NCBI GenBank assembly: GCA_050011815.1
Contig: JBEKIJ010000006.1
Coordinates: 1-64,000, forward strand
Length of the DNA stretch: 64,000 nt
DNA from: Chersky-840 sp050011815
GTDB lineage: Bacteria; Actinomycetota; Acidimicrobiia; Acidimicrobiales; UBA8190
Direction: 5' to 3'
This document shows, in pieces, positions 7,634-15,860 of this stretch. Each line of letters begins with the position of its first letter. The stretch's first letter is position 1. Below the pieces are notes generated by a model. It ran no database searches and was not told the origin of the DNA. It worked only from the letters and a program-made list of their open reading frames with translations. The translations under genes were made by a program, and so were the position numbers.

Positions 7634-8734
7634 ATGGGGATCTCCGAGCCACGCGACCTCGATGCCCTGCGCGCCGGGCTCACCCGATGGGTGTCATCGT
7701 GGCGACCGGAGTGGCGCGACGTCCGCCTCGCTCCCCTGGTGCAACCGGCCACCGGCCTGTCCAGCGAGACGATCTTCGTCGACCTCGAATGGACCGCCGG
7801 GTCCGGGCGCGCCCCGGTGTCGGAGCGGGCCTCGTGGGTGGTGCGGCTCCCGCCCCACGGCGAGGGTCTGTTCCCTTCCTATGACCTCGGGATGCAGGGT
7901 CGACTGCAAGCCGCCCTCGCCCGGGCCGGGGTGCCGGCGGTGGACCCCCTGGCCGTCGAGGAGGACGACGCCTGGGTGGGCGCGCCCTTCCTGGTCATGC
8001 CCCGGGTGGCCGGGAGGGTGGTGCGGGCCGACAAGCCGTACCTGCGCACCGGGTGGCTGGCCGAGGCCGCCCCGAGCGGCCAGGCGCGATTGCACGAGGA
8101 GATCGTCGACGTCCTGGCCCGCATCCACCACCTCGACTGGGAGTCCCTCGGCTGCGCCGGGATCCTGGCGGCCCGGACCGGCGGAGGGCTCGGGGGTGAC
8201 GCGGCGGCGGGCGCGGGTCGCCTGGCGGCCGAGGTCGAGCACTGGGCCCGGTACCTGGCCTGGGCGGGCGAGGGCAGCGCGCCGGCCATCTTCGAGGAGG
8301 GTGTCGAGTGGTGTCGCGACCGGCTGCCGGCCCAGGAGCCCCCGGCGTCGCTGTTGTGGGGAGACGTCCAGCTCGGCAACGTGCTCGTGGGGGACGACAT
8401 GGGGGTCTGCGCCGTCCTCGACTTCGAGATGGCGACGCTCGGGCCCGCCGAGGTCGACGTGGCGTGGTTCGTGGTCCTCCACGACATGGCGGTCGATCGC
8501 TGCGGCAGGGATCTCCCGGGATTCCCCGGGCGCGAGGCCACCATCGCCCTCTACACGGCGCGCCTGGGCCGCCCCCTGGACGACCTGCGGTGGTACGAGG
8601 CGTTCGCGGCCCTGCGCAGCGGGGCCATCCTGGTGCGCGCCGCCCGACTGCTGGCGCGCCTGGGCGTCGACGACAGCTGGCTCACCCACGCCAACCCCAC
8701 CGTCGACCGGTTGGCCGGGCTCATCGCCGGCTGA
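7634..8734 (+). CDS. APH-like phosphotransferase family protein
   Basis: Protein of 366 residues with the kinase-like APH fold, a relative of the kinase at 2042. The phosphotransfer loop is LLWGDVQLGNVLV, where the usual His of HGDxxxxN is Trp but Asp and Asn remain. The metal site is VLDFEMATLGPAEVDVAW. The N-terminal half carries an atypical nucleotide-binding region (SSETIFVDLEW). This family is common beside fatty-acid and steroid catabolic genes in actinobacteria. It probably phosphorylates a small hydroxylated substrate, but the acceptor is unknown. Start chosen at ATG 7634, the only start that leaves room for the divergent gene. Confidence 0.8.
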   Translation: MGISEPRDLDALRAGLTRWVSSWRPEWRDVRLAPLVQPATGLSSETIFVDLEWTAGSGRAPVSERASWVVRLPPHGEGLFPSYDLGMQGRLQAALARAGVPAVDPLAVEEDDAWVGAPFLVMPRVAGRVVRADKPYLRTGWLAEAAPSGQARLHEEIVDVLARIHHLDWESLGCAGILAARTGGGLGGDAAAGAGRLAAEVEHWARYLAWAGEGSAPAIFEEGVEWCRDRLPAQEPPASLLWGDVQLGNVLVGDDMGVCAVLDFEMATLGPAEVDVAWFVVLHDMAVDRCGRDLPGFPGREATIALYTARLGRPLDDLRWYEAFAALRSGAILVRAARLLARLGVDDSWLTHANPTVDRLAGLIAG

Positions 8735-8751
8735 GCGCCTACGGTTCGGAC

Positions 8752-9159
8752 ATGAGCGAACGACCCCTCCCGAGCGCCGCCGCGCTGCTCGACACCATGC
8801 CCTTCGCCCGCACCTGCGGGATCGAGCTCACCGAGGCGGACCCCGACCTCGTCACCGGGCTCGTGCCCTGGGCTCCGGAGCGCTGCACCGCCGGCGGCGT
8901 CATGCACGGCGGCGTCATCATGTCGCTGGCCGACAGCCTGGGCGGGGCCTGCGCCTTTCTCAACCTGCCCGAAGGGGCCCGCACCTCCACCATCGAGTCC
9001 AAGACCAATTTCTTCGGCGGCATCCGCTCCGGAGCGGCGCACGGCACCACCCATCCCCTCCACGTCGGGCGCAGCACCATCGTCGTCCAGACCGACGTCA
9101 CCGACGACGAGGGGCGTCACGTCGCCCAGGTCACCCAGACCCAGGCCGTGCTGCAGTGA
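8752..9159 (+). CDS. PaaI-family hotdog thioesterase
   Basis: Predicted acyl-CoA thioesterase of 135 residues. GGVMHGGVIMSLADSLGG is the hotdog-helix signature that carries the catalytic acidic residue in the PaaI/4HBT family, and the length is normal for a single hotdog domain. It lies 17 nt after the kinase gene. TACGGT at 8740-8745 lies 6 nt before the ATG, so it may also have its own leaderless transcript. It would release free acid from CoA esters made by neighbouring ligases; the substrate is not predictable. Confidence 0.88.
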   Translation: MSERPLPSAAALLDTMPFARTCGIELTEADPDLVTGLVPWAPERCTAGGVMHGGVIMSLADSLGGACAFLNLPEGARTSTIESKTNFFGGIRSGAAHGTTHPLHVGRSTIVVQTDVTDDEGRHVAQVTQTQAVLQ

Positions 9160-9193
9160 CCGTCGTCGGGCCCGTGACCGGAAGGAGAACACG

Positions 9194-9700
9194 ATGACAA
9201 CCGGCGAACTGTTCGCTGATGCCTTCGGGCGCGTCCGTGAGGCCGTGTGCGACGTGGTCGACGGGCTCAGCGCCGATCAGCTGGCCTGGCGGGCCGACGC
9301 ACAGGCCAACTCCATTGCCTGGCTGGTGTGGCATCTGACCCGGATCCAAGACGACCACGTCGCCGCGGTGGCCGGGGTCGACCAGGCCTGGACGGCGTCG
9401 GGCTGGGCGCCGCGCTTCGCGCTGCCCTTCGACGTCGCCGACACCGGCTACGGGCACGCCTCCACCGAGATCGCCGCCGTCGTCGCCGACGCCGAGGCAC
9501 TGCGGGGATACCACGAGGCCGTCTACGAGAACACGCTGCGATTCGTCGGCGGGCTCGTGGAAGGCGACCTCGACCGCATCGTGGACGAGCGGTGGGACCC
9601 GCCGGTGACCATGGGGGTTCGGCTGGTGAGCGTCATCACCGACGACCTGCAACACGCCGGACAGGCAGCCTTTGTCCGAGGTCTTCTCGAGAGAAGGTGA
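9194..9700 (+). CDS. DinB/DUF664 family protein (mycothiol-dependent type)
   Basis: Protein of 168 residues with the DinB four-helix fold. The motifs IAWLVWHLTRIQDDH and ISVITDDLQHAGQ-like VITDDLQHAGQ give the spaced histidines that bind metal in this family. Actinobacterial members use mycothiol as cofactor for thiol transfer or isomerisation. The ATG has a strong GGAAGGAG 8 nt upstream. It is convergent with the sigma-factor gene 8 nt downstream. The specific reaction is unknown. Confidence 0.82.
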   Translation: MTTGELFADAFGRVREAVCDVVDGLSADQLAWRADAQANSIAWLVWHLTRIQDDHVAAVAGVDQAWTASGWAPRFALPFDVADTGYGHASTEIAAVVADAEALRGYHEAVYENTLRFVGGLVEGDLDRIVDERWDPPVTMGVRLVSVITDDLQHAGQAAFVRGLLERR

Positions 9701-9708
9701 CCACCTGA

Positions 9709-11070
9709 TCATCGGGGCCGGGACTCGGCTGCCCCGTTCCCCGACCCCGCGGCCCGTTCGAGCAGCGCGGCCCGTTCGAGCAGCGCGGCCTGTTCGAGCA
9801 GCGCGGCCCGTTCGAGCAGCAGGGCGCCCTCCCGGGCGTTGCGGGTGAGCGCCGCGGCCCGCTCGAGCTCGGCCCGCGCCTCTTCGAAGCGGCCGAGCCT
9901 GCCGAGCAGGTCCCCCCGCACGCTCGGCAGCAGGTGATAGCCGCGTAGCGCCGGGTCGGAGCCGAGCGCATCGACGATGTCGAGCCCCGCCTCGGGGCCG
10001 AAGGCCATGGAGTAGGCCACGGCCCGGTTCAGCTCGACCACGGGGGACGGCGTCAGCTGGGCCAGCGCGTCGTAGAGGGCGGCGATGCGGACCCAGTCAG
10101 TGGCCGAGGCGCTGCGGGCCCGGGCGTGACACGCCGCGATGGCGGCCTGCAGGGCGTAGGGACCCAAGCCCTGACCCAGCTTCTCGGCCCGGTCGAGGGC
10201 CGCCAACCCGCGCCTGATGAGGACGTAGTCCCACCGGGCCCGGTCCTGGTCGAGCAGCAAGATGGGCTCTCCGGTCAGACCCACCCGCGCCCGGGCGCGC
10301 GACGCCTGGATCTCCATCAGCGCCGCGAGCCCGTGGACCTCGGGCTCGTCGGGCAGGAGCTCGGCGAGGATCCGACCGAGGCGAAGGGCGTCCTCGCACA
10401 GTGCGGGCCGCAGCCAGTCGTCGCCGGTGGTGGCGGAGTACCCCTCGTTGAACACGAGGTAGAGCACCTCGAGCACCGAGGCCAGCCGGGCGGTGCGTTG
10501 CGTCGCCTCGGGAACCGCGAAAGGGACCTTGGCCTCGGCGAGGGTGCGCTTGGCACGCACGATGCGCTGAGCCACGGTGGTCTCGCTCACGAGAAAGGCG
10601 CGGGCGATCTCCCCGGTGGTGAGGCCCCCCACAAGGCGGAGGGTGAGCGCCACCCGGGCCTCGGTGGAGAGCACGGGGTGACAGGCGACGAAGATGAGGC
10701 GCAGGATGTCGTCCCCGAAGTCGTCGTCGACCTCGGGGCCGGCGGGGTCGGACTGGAGGGACCGGGCTTGCGCCTCACGACCGAGCTCCTGGTTCTTGCG
10801 GTCCAGCACGGTCTTGCGACGCAGAAGGTCGACCGCCCGCCGCTTGCCGACGGCCATGAGCCAGGCGCCCGGATTGTCCGGGACGCCCGACTCGGGCCAC
10901 CGCTGGAGCGCGGCCGCCAGCGCGTCTTGGGCCAGGTCCTCGCCCACCCCCACGTCACCGACGTAGCGGGCCAGGCCGGCGATGAGCCGGGCCGACTCGA
11001 TCCTCCACACCGCCTCGATGGCGCCCTGGGCACGCCGTGCATCGTCCCCGGGCACCCGCTCCACCTGCAT
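9709..11070 (-). CDS. ECF42-type RNA polymerase sigma factor with long C-terminal domain
   Basis: Sigma-70 family protein of 453 residues. Region 2 is at about 20-95 (GEDLAQDALAAALQRWP, VGKRRAVDLLRR) and region 4 at about 125-190 (GLTTGEIARAFLVSETTVAQ). A helical, TPR/SnoaL-independent extension of over 250 residues follows, as in the ECF42 group. That group lacks anti-sigma factors and is linked to DGPF/YCII proteins, exactly as here: the upstream gene ends 7 nt before this GTG/ATG region. The C-terminus carries four near-identical LLERAA/LLEQAA units encoded by 18-bp repeats. The extension is thought to control sigma activity in this group. Confidence 0.92.
   Translation of the reverse strand: MQVERVPGDDARRAQGAIEAVWRIESARLIAGLARYVGDVGVGEDLAQDALAAALQRWPESGVPDNPGAWLMAVGKRRAVDLLRRKTVLDRKNQELGREAQARSLQSDPAGPEVDDDFGDDILRLIFVACHPVLSTEARVALTLRLVGGLTTGEIARAFLVSETTVAQRIVRAKRTLAEAKVPFAVPEATQRTARLASVLEVLYLVFNEGYSATTGDDWLRPALCEDALRLGRILAELLPDEPEVHGLAALMEIQASRARARVGLTGEPILLLDQDRARWDYVLIRRGLAALDRAEKLGQGLGPYALQAAIAACHARARSASATDWVRIAALYDALAQLTPSPVVELNRAVAYSMAFGPEAGLDIVDALGSDPALRGYHLLPSVRGDLLGRLGRFEEARAELERAAALTRNAREGALLLERAALLEQAALLERAALLERAAGSGNGAAESRPR
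9749..9820. repeat. Four 18-bp tandem repeats in the sigma-factor 3' end
   Basis: Four consecutive units of GCGGCCCGTTCGAGCAGC, with one C-to-T change in the third, add LLERAA-type heptad-like hexamers near the sigma factor's C-terminus. The repeat keeps frame and should extend an amphipathic helix. Copy number may vary between strains. Confidence 0.9.
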
Positions 11071-11077
11071 CGTCGGG

Positions 11078-11455
11078 CTACCGGCCGCCGGCCTGCTGGA
11101 GCTCGGGAGGGAAGTCCTCCATCTCGAAGATCTGGCGCACCTCCACCACGGGGCCGTCGGCGACGGGGATCCGCTTGGCCCATTCGACGGCCTCTTCCTT
11201 CGACTTCACCTCGATGAGCCAGTACCCGCCGATCACCTCCTTGGCTTCGGCGAAGGGCCCGTCGGTCACGGTGGGCTTCCCGCCGGGGAACGACACCCGG
11301 ACCCCTTCCGAGCCGGGGCGCAACCCGTCGAGGGCGAGCAGGACGCCGGCCTTGGTGAGCTCCTCGTTGTACTTGGTCATCGCCTCCACCGCTTCGACCG
11401 GCGGCATCCAGTCGTCGTCGGAGATGTTGGGGATCATGAACATCATGAAACGCAT
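11078..11455 (-). CDS. DGPF/YCII-domain protein (ECF42 partner)
   Basis: Protein of 125 residues with the YCII-like ferredoxin fold and the diagnostic TDGPFAEAKE motif near residue 65. DGPF proteins are encoded beside ECF42 sigma factors and are usually the main targets of the sigma factor. Their biochemical role is unclear. An ATG with GGAG upstream (11455) begins the gene. It lies first in the operon with the sigma gene 7 nt downstream, so its promoter also drives the sigma factor. Confidence 0.9.
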   Translation of the reverse strand: MRFMMFMIPNISDDDWMPPVEAVEAMTKYNEELTKAGVLLALDGLRPGSEGVRVSFPGGKPTVTDGPFAEAKEVIGGYWLIEVKSKEEAVEWAKRIPVADGPVVEVRQIFEMEDFPPELQQAGGR

Positions 11456-11525
11456 GGTGTGACTCCTTCACTGGGTGGGCTGGTTGTCAGGGGCGGGGTT
11501 CGAGCTGATCTACCCCTCGACCGGA

Positions 11526-11554
11526 GCGTCGAACGAGGAAGCCCGAATTCGACA
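11526..11554 (-). promoter_or_regulatory. Candidate ECF42-dependent promoter
   Basis: On the minus strand TGTCGA (11554-11549) is followed after 17 nt by CGACGC (11531-11526), about 70 nt upstream of the DGPF gene. A TGTCGA -35 with a CGA-C-type -10 is what has been reported for ECF42 promoters, so positive autoregulation of this operon is likely. The match is by eye. Confidence 0.6.
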
Positions 11555-11619
11555 CGTTCGACCGATTCTTCTCGAAATGTCCCTTCCCCCTCCGGGCCAG
11601 GTGATGAGCCTCCCTCATT

Positions 11620-11640
11620 ACGAGCTACACTCAGTACCTG
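11620..11640 (+). promoter_or_regulatory. Possible MarR-regulated promoter
   Basis: TACACT at 11626-11631 is a plausible -10 about 45 nt upstream of the MarR start. It lies in an AT-rich patch (CTCATTACGAG...CTCAGTACCTG) that stands out from its surroundings. I see no perfect palindrome, so an operator is only suspected. Confidence 0.3.
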
Positions 11641-11677
11641 CGGGGCGAGCGCCCCCCAGATCACGAAGGGAACACGA

Positions 11678-12232
11678 GTGCACACCGACACGCACACGGA
11701 CCCCGGGAGCCGACCCGACGGTCCCCACCCCGACATCACGCTCGAGCTGGCCGAGCTCTTCACCCACACCGCCCGGCGGTTGCGCCGGGGGTCGATCGTC
11801 CAGCTCGCCCCCCTCGGCCTCACCTATGCCCAGGCCAGGGTGCTACGCCTCGTCGCCGCGGAAGGACGGCCGCTGCGGATGGCCGACCTGGCCGCCCAGC
11901 TCGACGTCGTCCCCCGGTCGGTCACGACCATGGTCGACGCCCTCGAGGAAGCCGGGTTCGTCGCCCGACACGCCGACCCCGGCGACCGGCGGTCGGTGCT
12001 GGTGGCGCTGACCGACGAGGGCCATCGCCTGCTCGACGGCCTCGAGGCGGCCCGACGCGACAGCGCCGAAGAGGTCTTCGGCGGGCTCGCCCCCGCCCAA
12101 CGCAAGCGGCTCCACGAGCTGCTCGAGGACCTGTGCGAGCGCGGCGCGTGCGTCAGCTGCTGCGGGCAGCACGAGCACGGCGCCACCGCCCGGCACGAGC
12201 ACGGCGCCACCGCCGGTGGAGGTGACCGATGA
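11678..12232 (+). CDS. MarR-family regulator with Cys/His-rich tail
   Basis: Winged-helix transcription factor of 184 residues. The core (about 20-150) has the recognition region LRMADLAAQLDVVPRSVTTM and the wing VARHADPGDRRSVLVALT, typical of MarR. After residue 157 an unusual tail carries CVSCCGQ and two HEHGATA units encoded by a 24-bp direct repeat, giving three Cys and four His residues. The GTG at 11678 follows GAAGGG by 7 nt. Its TGA overlaps the ABC transporter ATG (ATGA), so it very probably controls that exporter. The tail suggests metal or thiol sensing; that is inference. Confidence 0.88.
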   Translation: MHTDTHTDPGSRPDGPHPDITLELAELFTHTARRLRRGSIVQLAPLGLTYAQARVLRLVAAEGRPLRMADLAAQLDVVPRSVTTMVDALEEAGFVARHADPGDRRSVLVALTDEGHRLLDGLEAARRDSAEEVFGGLAPAQRKRLHELLEDLCERGACVSCCGQHEHGATARHEHGATAGGGDR

Positions 12233-14241
12233 GCATGGGCATGGGCATGGGTGGGGGCGGACACGGGGGCATGGGCATGGGTCTCATGCGGTCCCTGCGA
12301 CGCGACAACTCCGTCCTGCAGCAGCAGCTTCCCAAGGGGATCGTCAGGCGCATCGCCACCTTCGCCCACCCCTACCGCAAGGCGCTCGGGGTCTTCCTCG
12401 TGCTCATCATCATCGACGCGGTCATCGGCGCCGCCAACCCGCTCCTGTACCGGGCGATCATCGACACGGGGATCGGCACGCACCCCGGACACGGCCGGCC
12501 GGGATTCATCGTCGAGCTCGCCCTCGTCGTGGCCGGCCTGGCCGTCTTCGACGCCGTGCTGTCGCTGTGGCAGCGCTGGGTCTCGGCCCGCATCGGCGAG
12601 GGCCTCATCTACGACATGCGCACCCGGGTGTTCGAGCACATCCAGAAGATGCCCATCGCCTTCTTCACGCGCACCCAGACCGGGGCGCTGGTGTCGAGAC
12701 TGAACAACGACGTCCTCGGTGCCCAGCAGGCGTTCACCGACACGTTCTCCTCGGTGGTGAGCAACGTGATCGGGGTGGCCATCACCCTGGCGGCGATGTT
12801 CTGGCTCTCATGGCCGATCACCCTGGTGGCGCTGGCACTGCTCCCGATCTTTCTGATCCCGGCCCGCTTCGTCGGGCGGCGCCTCGCCGACATCACCCGG
12901 GAGTCCTACACACTCAACGCGCAGATGACCAACACCATGACCGAGCGCTTCAACGTGGCCGGTGCCCTCCTGGTGAAGCTGTTCGGACATCGCAAGGACG
13001 AGGTCAAGGGGTTCTCGAAGAAAGCGGGGCGCGTCCGCGACATCGGGATCACCCAGGCCATGTACACCCGGGTGTTCATGGCCGCGTTGCTCCTCACCGC
13101 CTCACTCGCCACCGCCCTCGTCTACGGGTGGGGAGGCGTGCTGGCCGAACGGGGCACGCTCGTGATCGGGACGGTGGTGGCCCTGACCGCCTACCTGGCC
13201 AGGCTGTACGGGCCCTTGACGGCGCTGTCGAACGTGCAGCTCGACGTCATGACCGCCCTCGTCTCGTTCGACCGGGTCTTCGAGGTCCTCGACCTGCCGC
13301 CCATGATCGACGACAAGCCCGACGCCGTGCCCATCCCGCGCGGCCCCGCCCTCATCGAGTTCGACCACGTCGACTTCGGCTACCCGAGTGCCGAGGAGGT
13401 CTCGCTGGCCTCGTTGGAGTCCGTGGCCGTCCTCGAGCGCACGGCGTCTCAGCCCGTGCTCTTCGACGTGACGTTCACGGCCCAGCCCGGACAGCTCGTG
13501 GCGCTGGTGGGCCCGTCGGGTGCGGGGAAGACGACCATCAGCCATCTCGTCCCGAGGCTCTATGACGTGCGGGGCGGGGCGGTGCGGATCAACGGTGTGG
13601 ACGTCCGTGACGCCACCTTGGAGTCGATCGGGGACGTGGTGGGGGTCGTCACCCAGGATGCCCATCTCTTCCACGAGTCCATTCGGGGCAACCTTCGCTA
13701 CGCCAAGCCTGACGCCACCGACGCCCAGCTGATCGAGGCCCTGGACGCGGCGCACATCCTGCCGCTGGTGGAGTCGCTCCCCGACGGGCTCGACACCTTG
13801 GTGGGTGATCGCGGCTACCGGCTCTCGGGTGGCGAGAAGCAGCGCATCGCCATCGCCCGGCTGTTGCTCAAGGCGCCCGACATCGTCGTCCTCGACGAGG
13901 CCACCGCCCACCTGGACTCGGAGTCCGAGGTGGCCGTGCAACTGGCACTCAAGACCGCACTGGCGGGGCGCACCTCCCTCGTGATCGCCCACCGCCTCTC
14001 CACCGTGCGCGAGGCGGACGTGATCCTCGTCGTCGAAGAAGGTCGGATCGTGGAGCGGGGTCGCCACGACGAGCTGCTCGAAGCGGGCGGGCTCTACTCC
14101 GAGCTCTACACGACGCAGTTCGAGCACCAGTCCGACGGCGCAGACGTCGAGGGTCAGGACCTCGACGGGGCAGGAGACCCCTCTGACGTCGGCGCCGTTC
14201 AGGGATCGGGAACCGGTACCGGTGGGGGTGGCCCCGTATAG
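12229..14241 (+). CDS. ABC exporter, fused permease-ATPase
   Basis: Half-transporter of 670 residues, working as a dimer in the membrane. An unusual Met/Gly/His-rich leader (MSMGMGMGGGGHGG) precedes the six-helix ABC exporter domain at about 55-345. The ATPase follows, with Walker A GPSGAGKTT near 430, signature LSGGEKQ near 532, Walker B VVLDEATAHLD near 553 and an H-loop (IAHRLST). A Gly/Asp-rich tail closes the protein. It is coupled to the MarR gene upstream and overlaps the convergent citrate synthase gene by 43 nt. It is probably a drug, lipid or toxic-compound exporter under MarR control; the Met/His leader could bind metal. Confidence 0.92.
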   Translation: MSMGMGMGGGGHGGMGMGLMRSLRRDNSVLQQQLPKGIVRRIATFAHPYRKALGVFLVLIIIDAVIGAANPLLYRAIIDTGIGTHPGHGRPGFIVELALVVAGLAVFDAVLSLWQRWVSARIGEGLIYDMRTRVFEHIQKMPIAFFTRTQTGALVSRLNNDVLGAQQAFTDTFSSVVSNVIGVAITLAAMFWLSWPITLVALALLPIFLIPARFVGRRLADITRESYTLNAQMTNTMTERFNVAGALLVKLFGHRKDEVKGFSKKAGRVRDIGITQAMYTRVFMAALLLTASLATALVYGWGGVLAERGTLVIGTVVALTAYLARLYGPLTALSNVQLDVMTALVSFDRVFEVLDLPPMIDDKPDAVPIPRGPALIEFDHVDFGYPSAEEVSLASLESVAVLERTASQPVLFDVTFTAQPGQLVALVGPSGAGKTTISHLVPRLYDVRGGAVRINGVDVRDATLESIGDVVGVVTQDAHLFHESIRGNLRYAKPDATDAQLIEALDAAHILPLVESLPDGLDTLVGDRGYRLSGGEKQRIAIARLLLKAPDIVVLDEATAHLDSESEVAVQLALKTALAGRTSLVIAHRLSTVREADVILVVEEGRIVERGRHDELLEAGGLYSELYTTQFEHQSDGADVEGQDLDGAGDPSDVGAVQGSGTGTGGGGPV

Positions 14242-15722
14242 CGGGCCGAGGGGCGGATCAGTCGGTTGTGGGCGGCCTGCTCGATGACATGCGCCGACCA
14301 CCCGATGGCACGTCCCGCCGCGAAGGTCGGGGTGAACATCTCCCGGGGCAGACCGCAGGTGTGCATGACGACCCCCGCGTAGAACTCCACGTTGGTGAAG
14401 AGGCGGCGCCCGGGCTTCATCTCGGCCAGGACGTCGACGGCACTGCGCTCGACCTGCGCGGCGAGGTCCACCAACGGCCCCCCGAGCGAGCGGGCCACGT
14501 CCCGGAGGAACAGCGAGCGGGGATCATCGGTCTTGTACACGCGGTGGCCGAATCCCATCACCCGGTCGCCACGGTCCACCGCCGCCCGCAGCCACTCCTC
14601 GGCCCGTTCCTCGCTGCCGATCTCGTCGAGCATGGCCAGTGCCCGGCTGGGGGCGCCGCCGTGCAGCGGCCCCGACAGCGCGCCGATGGCCCCGCACACC
14701 GCGGCGGCGAGGTCGGCACCGGTGGAGGTGATGACCCGCGCCGTGAAGGTCGAGGCATTGAAGCCGTGATCGATGGTCAGGATCTGGTACTGCTCGACGG
14801 CACGGGCGTGGCGCGCCGTCGGCTCGGACCCCGTCACCATCCACAGGTAGTTGGCCGAGGTCGAAAGGTCGGACCGGGGCGCCACCGGCGGCCGGCCCTC
14901 ACCCAGGTTGTGGGCGGCGGCCATGATCGTGGGCACCACCGAGCACAGCCGGAGGGTCTGGGCCCGGAGCTCGGCACCGTCGATGTCGAGCGTCGGACGC
15001 CACCCCAGCTCGGCGCCGAGAAGCGACACCGCGCTCCGCAGGACCTCCAAGGGCCGGCCGTTCCCGGCCATCGCCGGCAGCATCGCCGCCAGGCCGGGGG
15101 GCAACGAGCGCAGCTCCGCCACCTCGGTGGCGAACCGGCGCGCCTGGTGCCGGTCGGGGAGCTCTCCCTCGAGCAGTAGATACCAGACGTCCTCGAGCGA
15201 TCGCCGCGCCGCCAGGTCGACGGCGGAGTACTGGCGGTAATGGAAGAACCCTTCCTCCCCGCGCACGTCACCGAGGGCGGTCTCCGCCGCCACCACTCCC
15301 TCGAGGCCGGCGGGGAGCTCGGTGCCCTGCTCGTCCGCGGGGCGCAGCCGGGCCACCCCCATGAGGTCGCGCAACGACACCACGCCCACGAGCTCGTGCC
15401 CGTCGACGACGGGCAGGTGCCGGTACTGGTGATGGGCCAGGCTGGTCCAGGCCGCGTCCACCTCCTCCTCGGGCCCGAGCACGTCGGGGTTGGCCGTCAT
15501 CCACAGCTCGACGGTCTCGGCGCTCGCCGTCGTGGCCGCGGCGGCGGCCCGGAGCAGGTCGCGCTCGGTCAGGATGCCGGCCACCTTGCCCCGGTCGGTG
15601 ACGATGACCGAGCCGATCCCGGCGTCGCGCATGGTGTGGGCCGCCTCGGCCAGCGACGTCCCGGCTTCGCAGGTCACGACGGGGGTCGACATGAGATCAC
15701 GGACGACGGTCGGCATGGGCAT
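14199..15722 (-). CDS. CBS-domain / citrate synthase fusion
   Basis: Protein of 507 residues. The first 125 or so form a CBS pair (VRDLMSTPVVT, GSVIVTDRGKVAGILTERDL, RHLPVVDGHELVGVVSLRDL), a module that senses adenine nucleotides. The rest is a citrate synthase: His in GPLHGGAPSRA, His in GFGHRVYKTDDPR, and NVEFYAGVV where the usual catalytic Asp of NVDFYS is Glu. It may be a citrate or 2-methylcitrate synthase regulated by nucleotides. The ATG at 15722 follows GGAAGAGG. It is divergent from a second, HTH-bearing citrate synthase. Confidence 0.9.
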   Translation of the reverse strand: MPMPTVVRDLMSTPVVTCEAGTSLAEAAHTMRDAGIGSVIVTDRGKVAGILTERDLLRAAAAATTASAETVELWMTANPDVLGPEEEVDAAWTSLAHHQYRHLPVVDGHELVGVVSLRDLMGVARLRPADEQGTELPAGLEGVVAAETALGDVRGEEGFFHYRQYSAVDLAARRSLEDVWYLLLEGELPDRHQARRFATEVAELRSLPPGLAAMLPAMAGNGRPLEVLRSAVSLLGAELGWRPTLDIDGAELRAQTLRLCSVVPTIMAAAHNLGEGRPPVAPRSDLSTSANYLWMVTGSEPTARHARAVEQYQILTIDHGFNASTFTARVITSTGADLAAAVCGAIGALSGPLHGGAPSRALAMLDEIGSEERAEEWLRAAVDRGDRVMGFGHRVYKTDDPRSLFLRDVARSLGGPLVDLAAQVERSAVDVLAEMKPGRRLFTNVEFYAGVVMHTCGLPREMFTPTFAAGRAIGWSAHVIEQAAHNRLIRPSARYTGPPPPVPVPDP

Positions 15723-15860
15723 GGACCTCTTCCTGCCGGGGTTCCCACCTGGCCACTGGGCCCGCCCGGGGGGCGGGCCAGGACCATTTTGCTCCTCGGG
15801 ACGGCGACTGTAAATGTTGATCAACTCAATATCAGGCGTACACTTCGGGGTGGTGAGCCC
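15723..15860. promoter_or_regulatory. Divergent citrate-synthase promoter with palindrome and leader hairpin
   Basis: A perfect GTTGATCAAC palindrome (15817-15826) sits in an AT-rich patch. For the rightward gene TTGATC (15818-15823), 16 nt and TACACT (15840-15845) form a good promoter whose -35 is inside the palindrome. A leftward TACAGT -10 lies at 15815-15810. The leftward leader contains an 8-bp GC hairpin (arms 15759-15766 and 15772-15779, 5-nt loop). The HTH-citrate synthase is an obvious candidate to bind the palindrome. Confidence 0.55.

Noticed and set aside
9267..9500. Arg-rich minus-strand frame within the DinB gene
   Set aside because: Antisense shadow; the plus strand has the clear DinB motifs and ribosome site.
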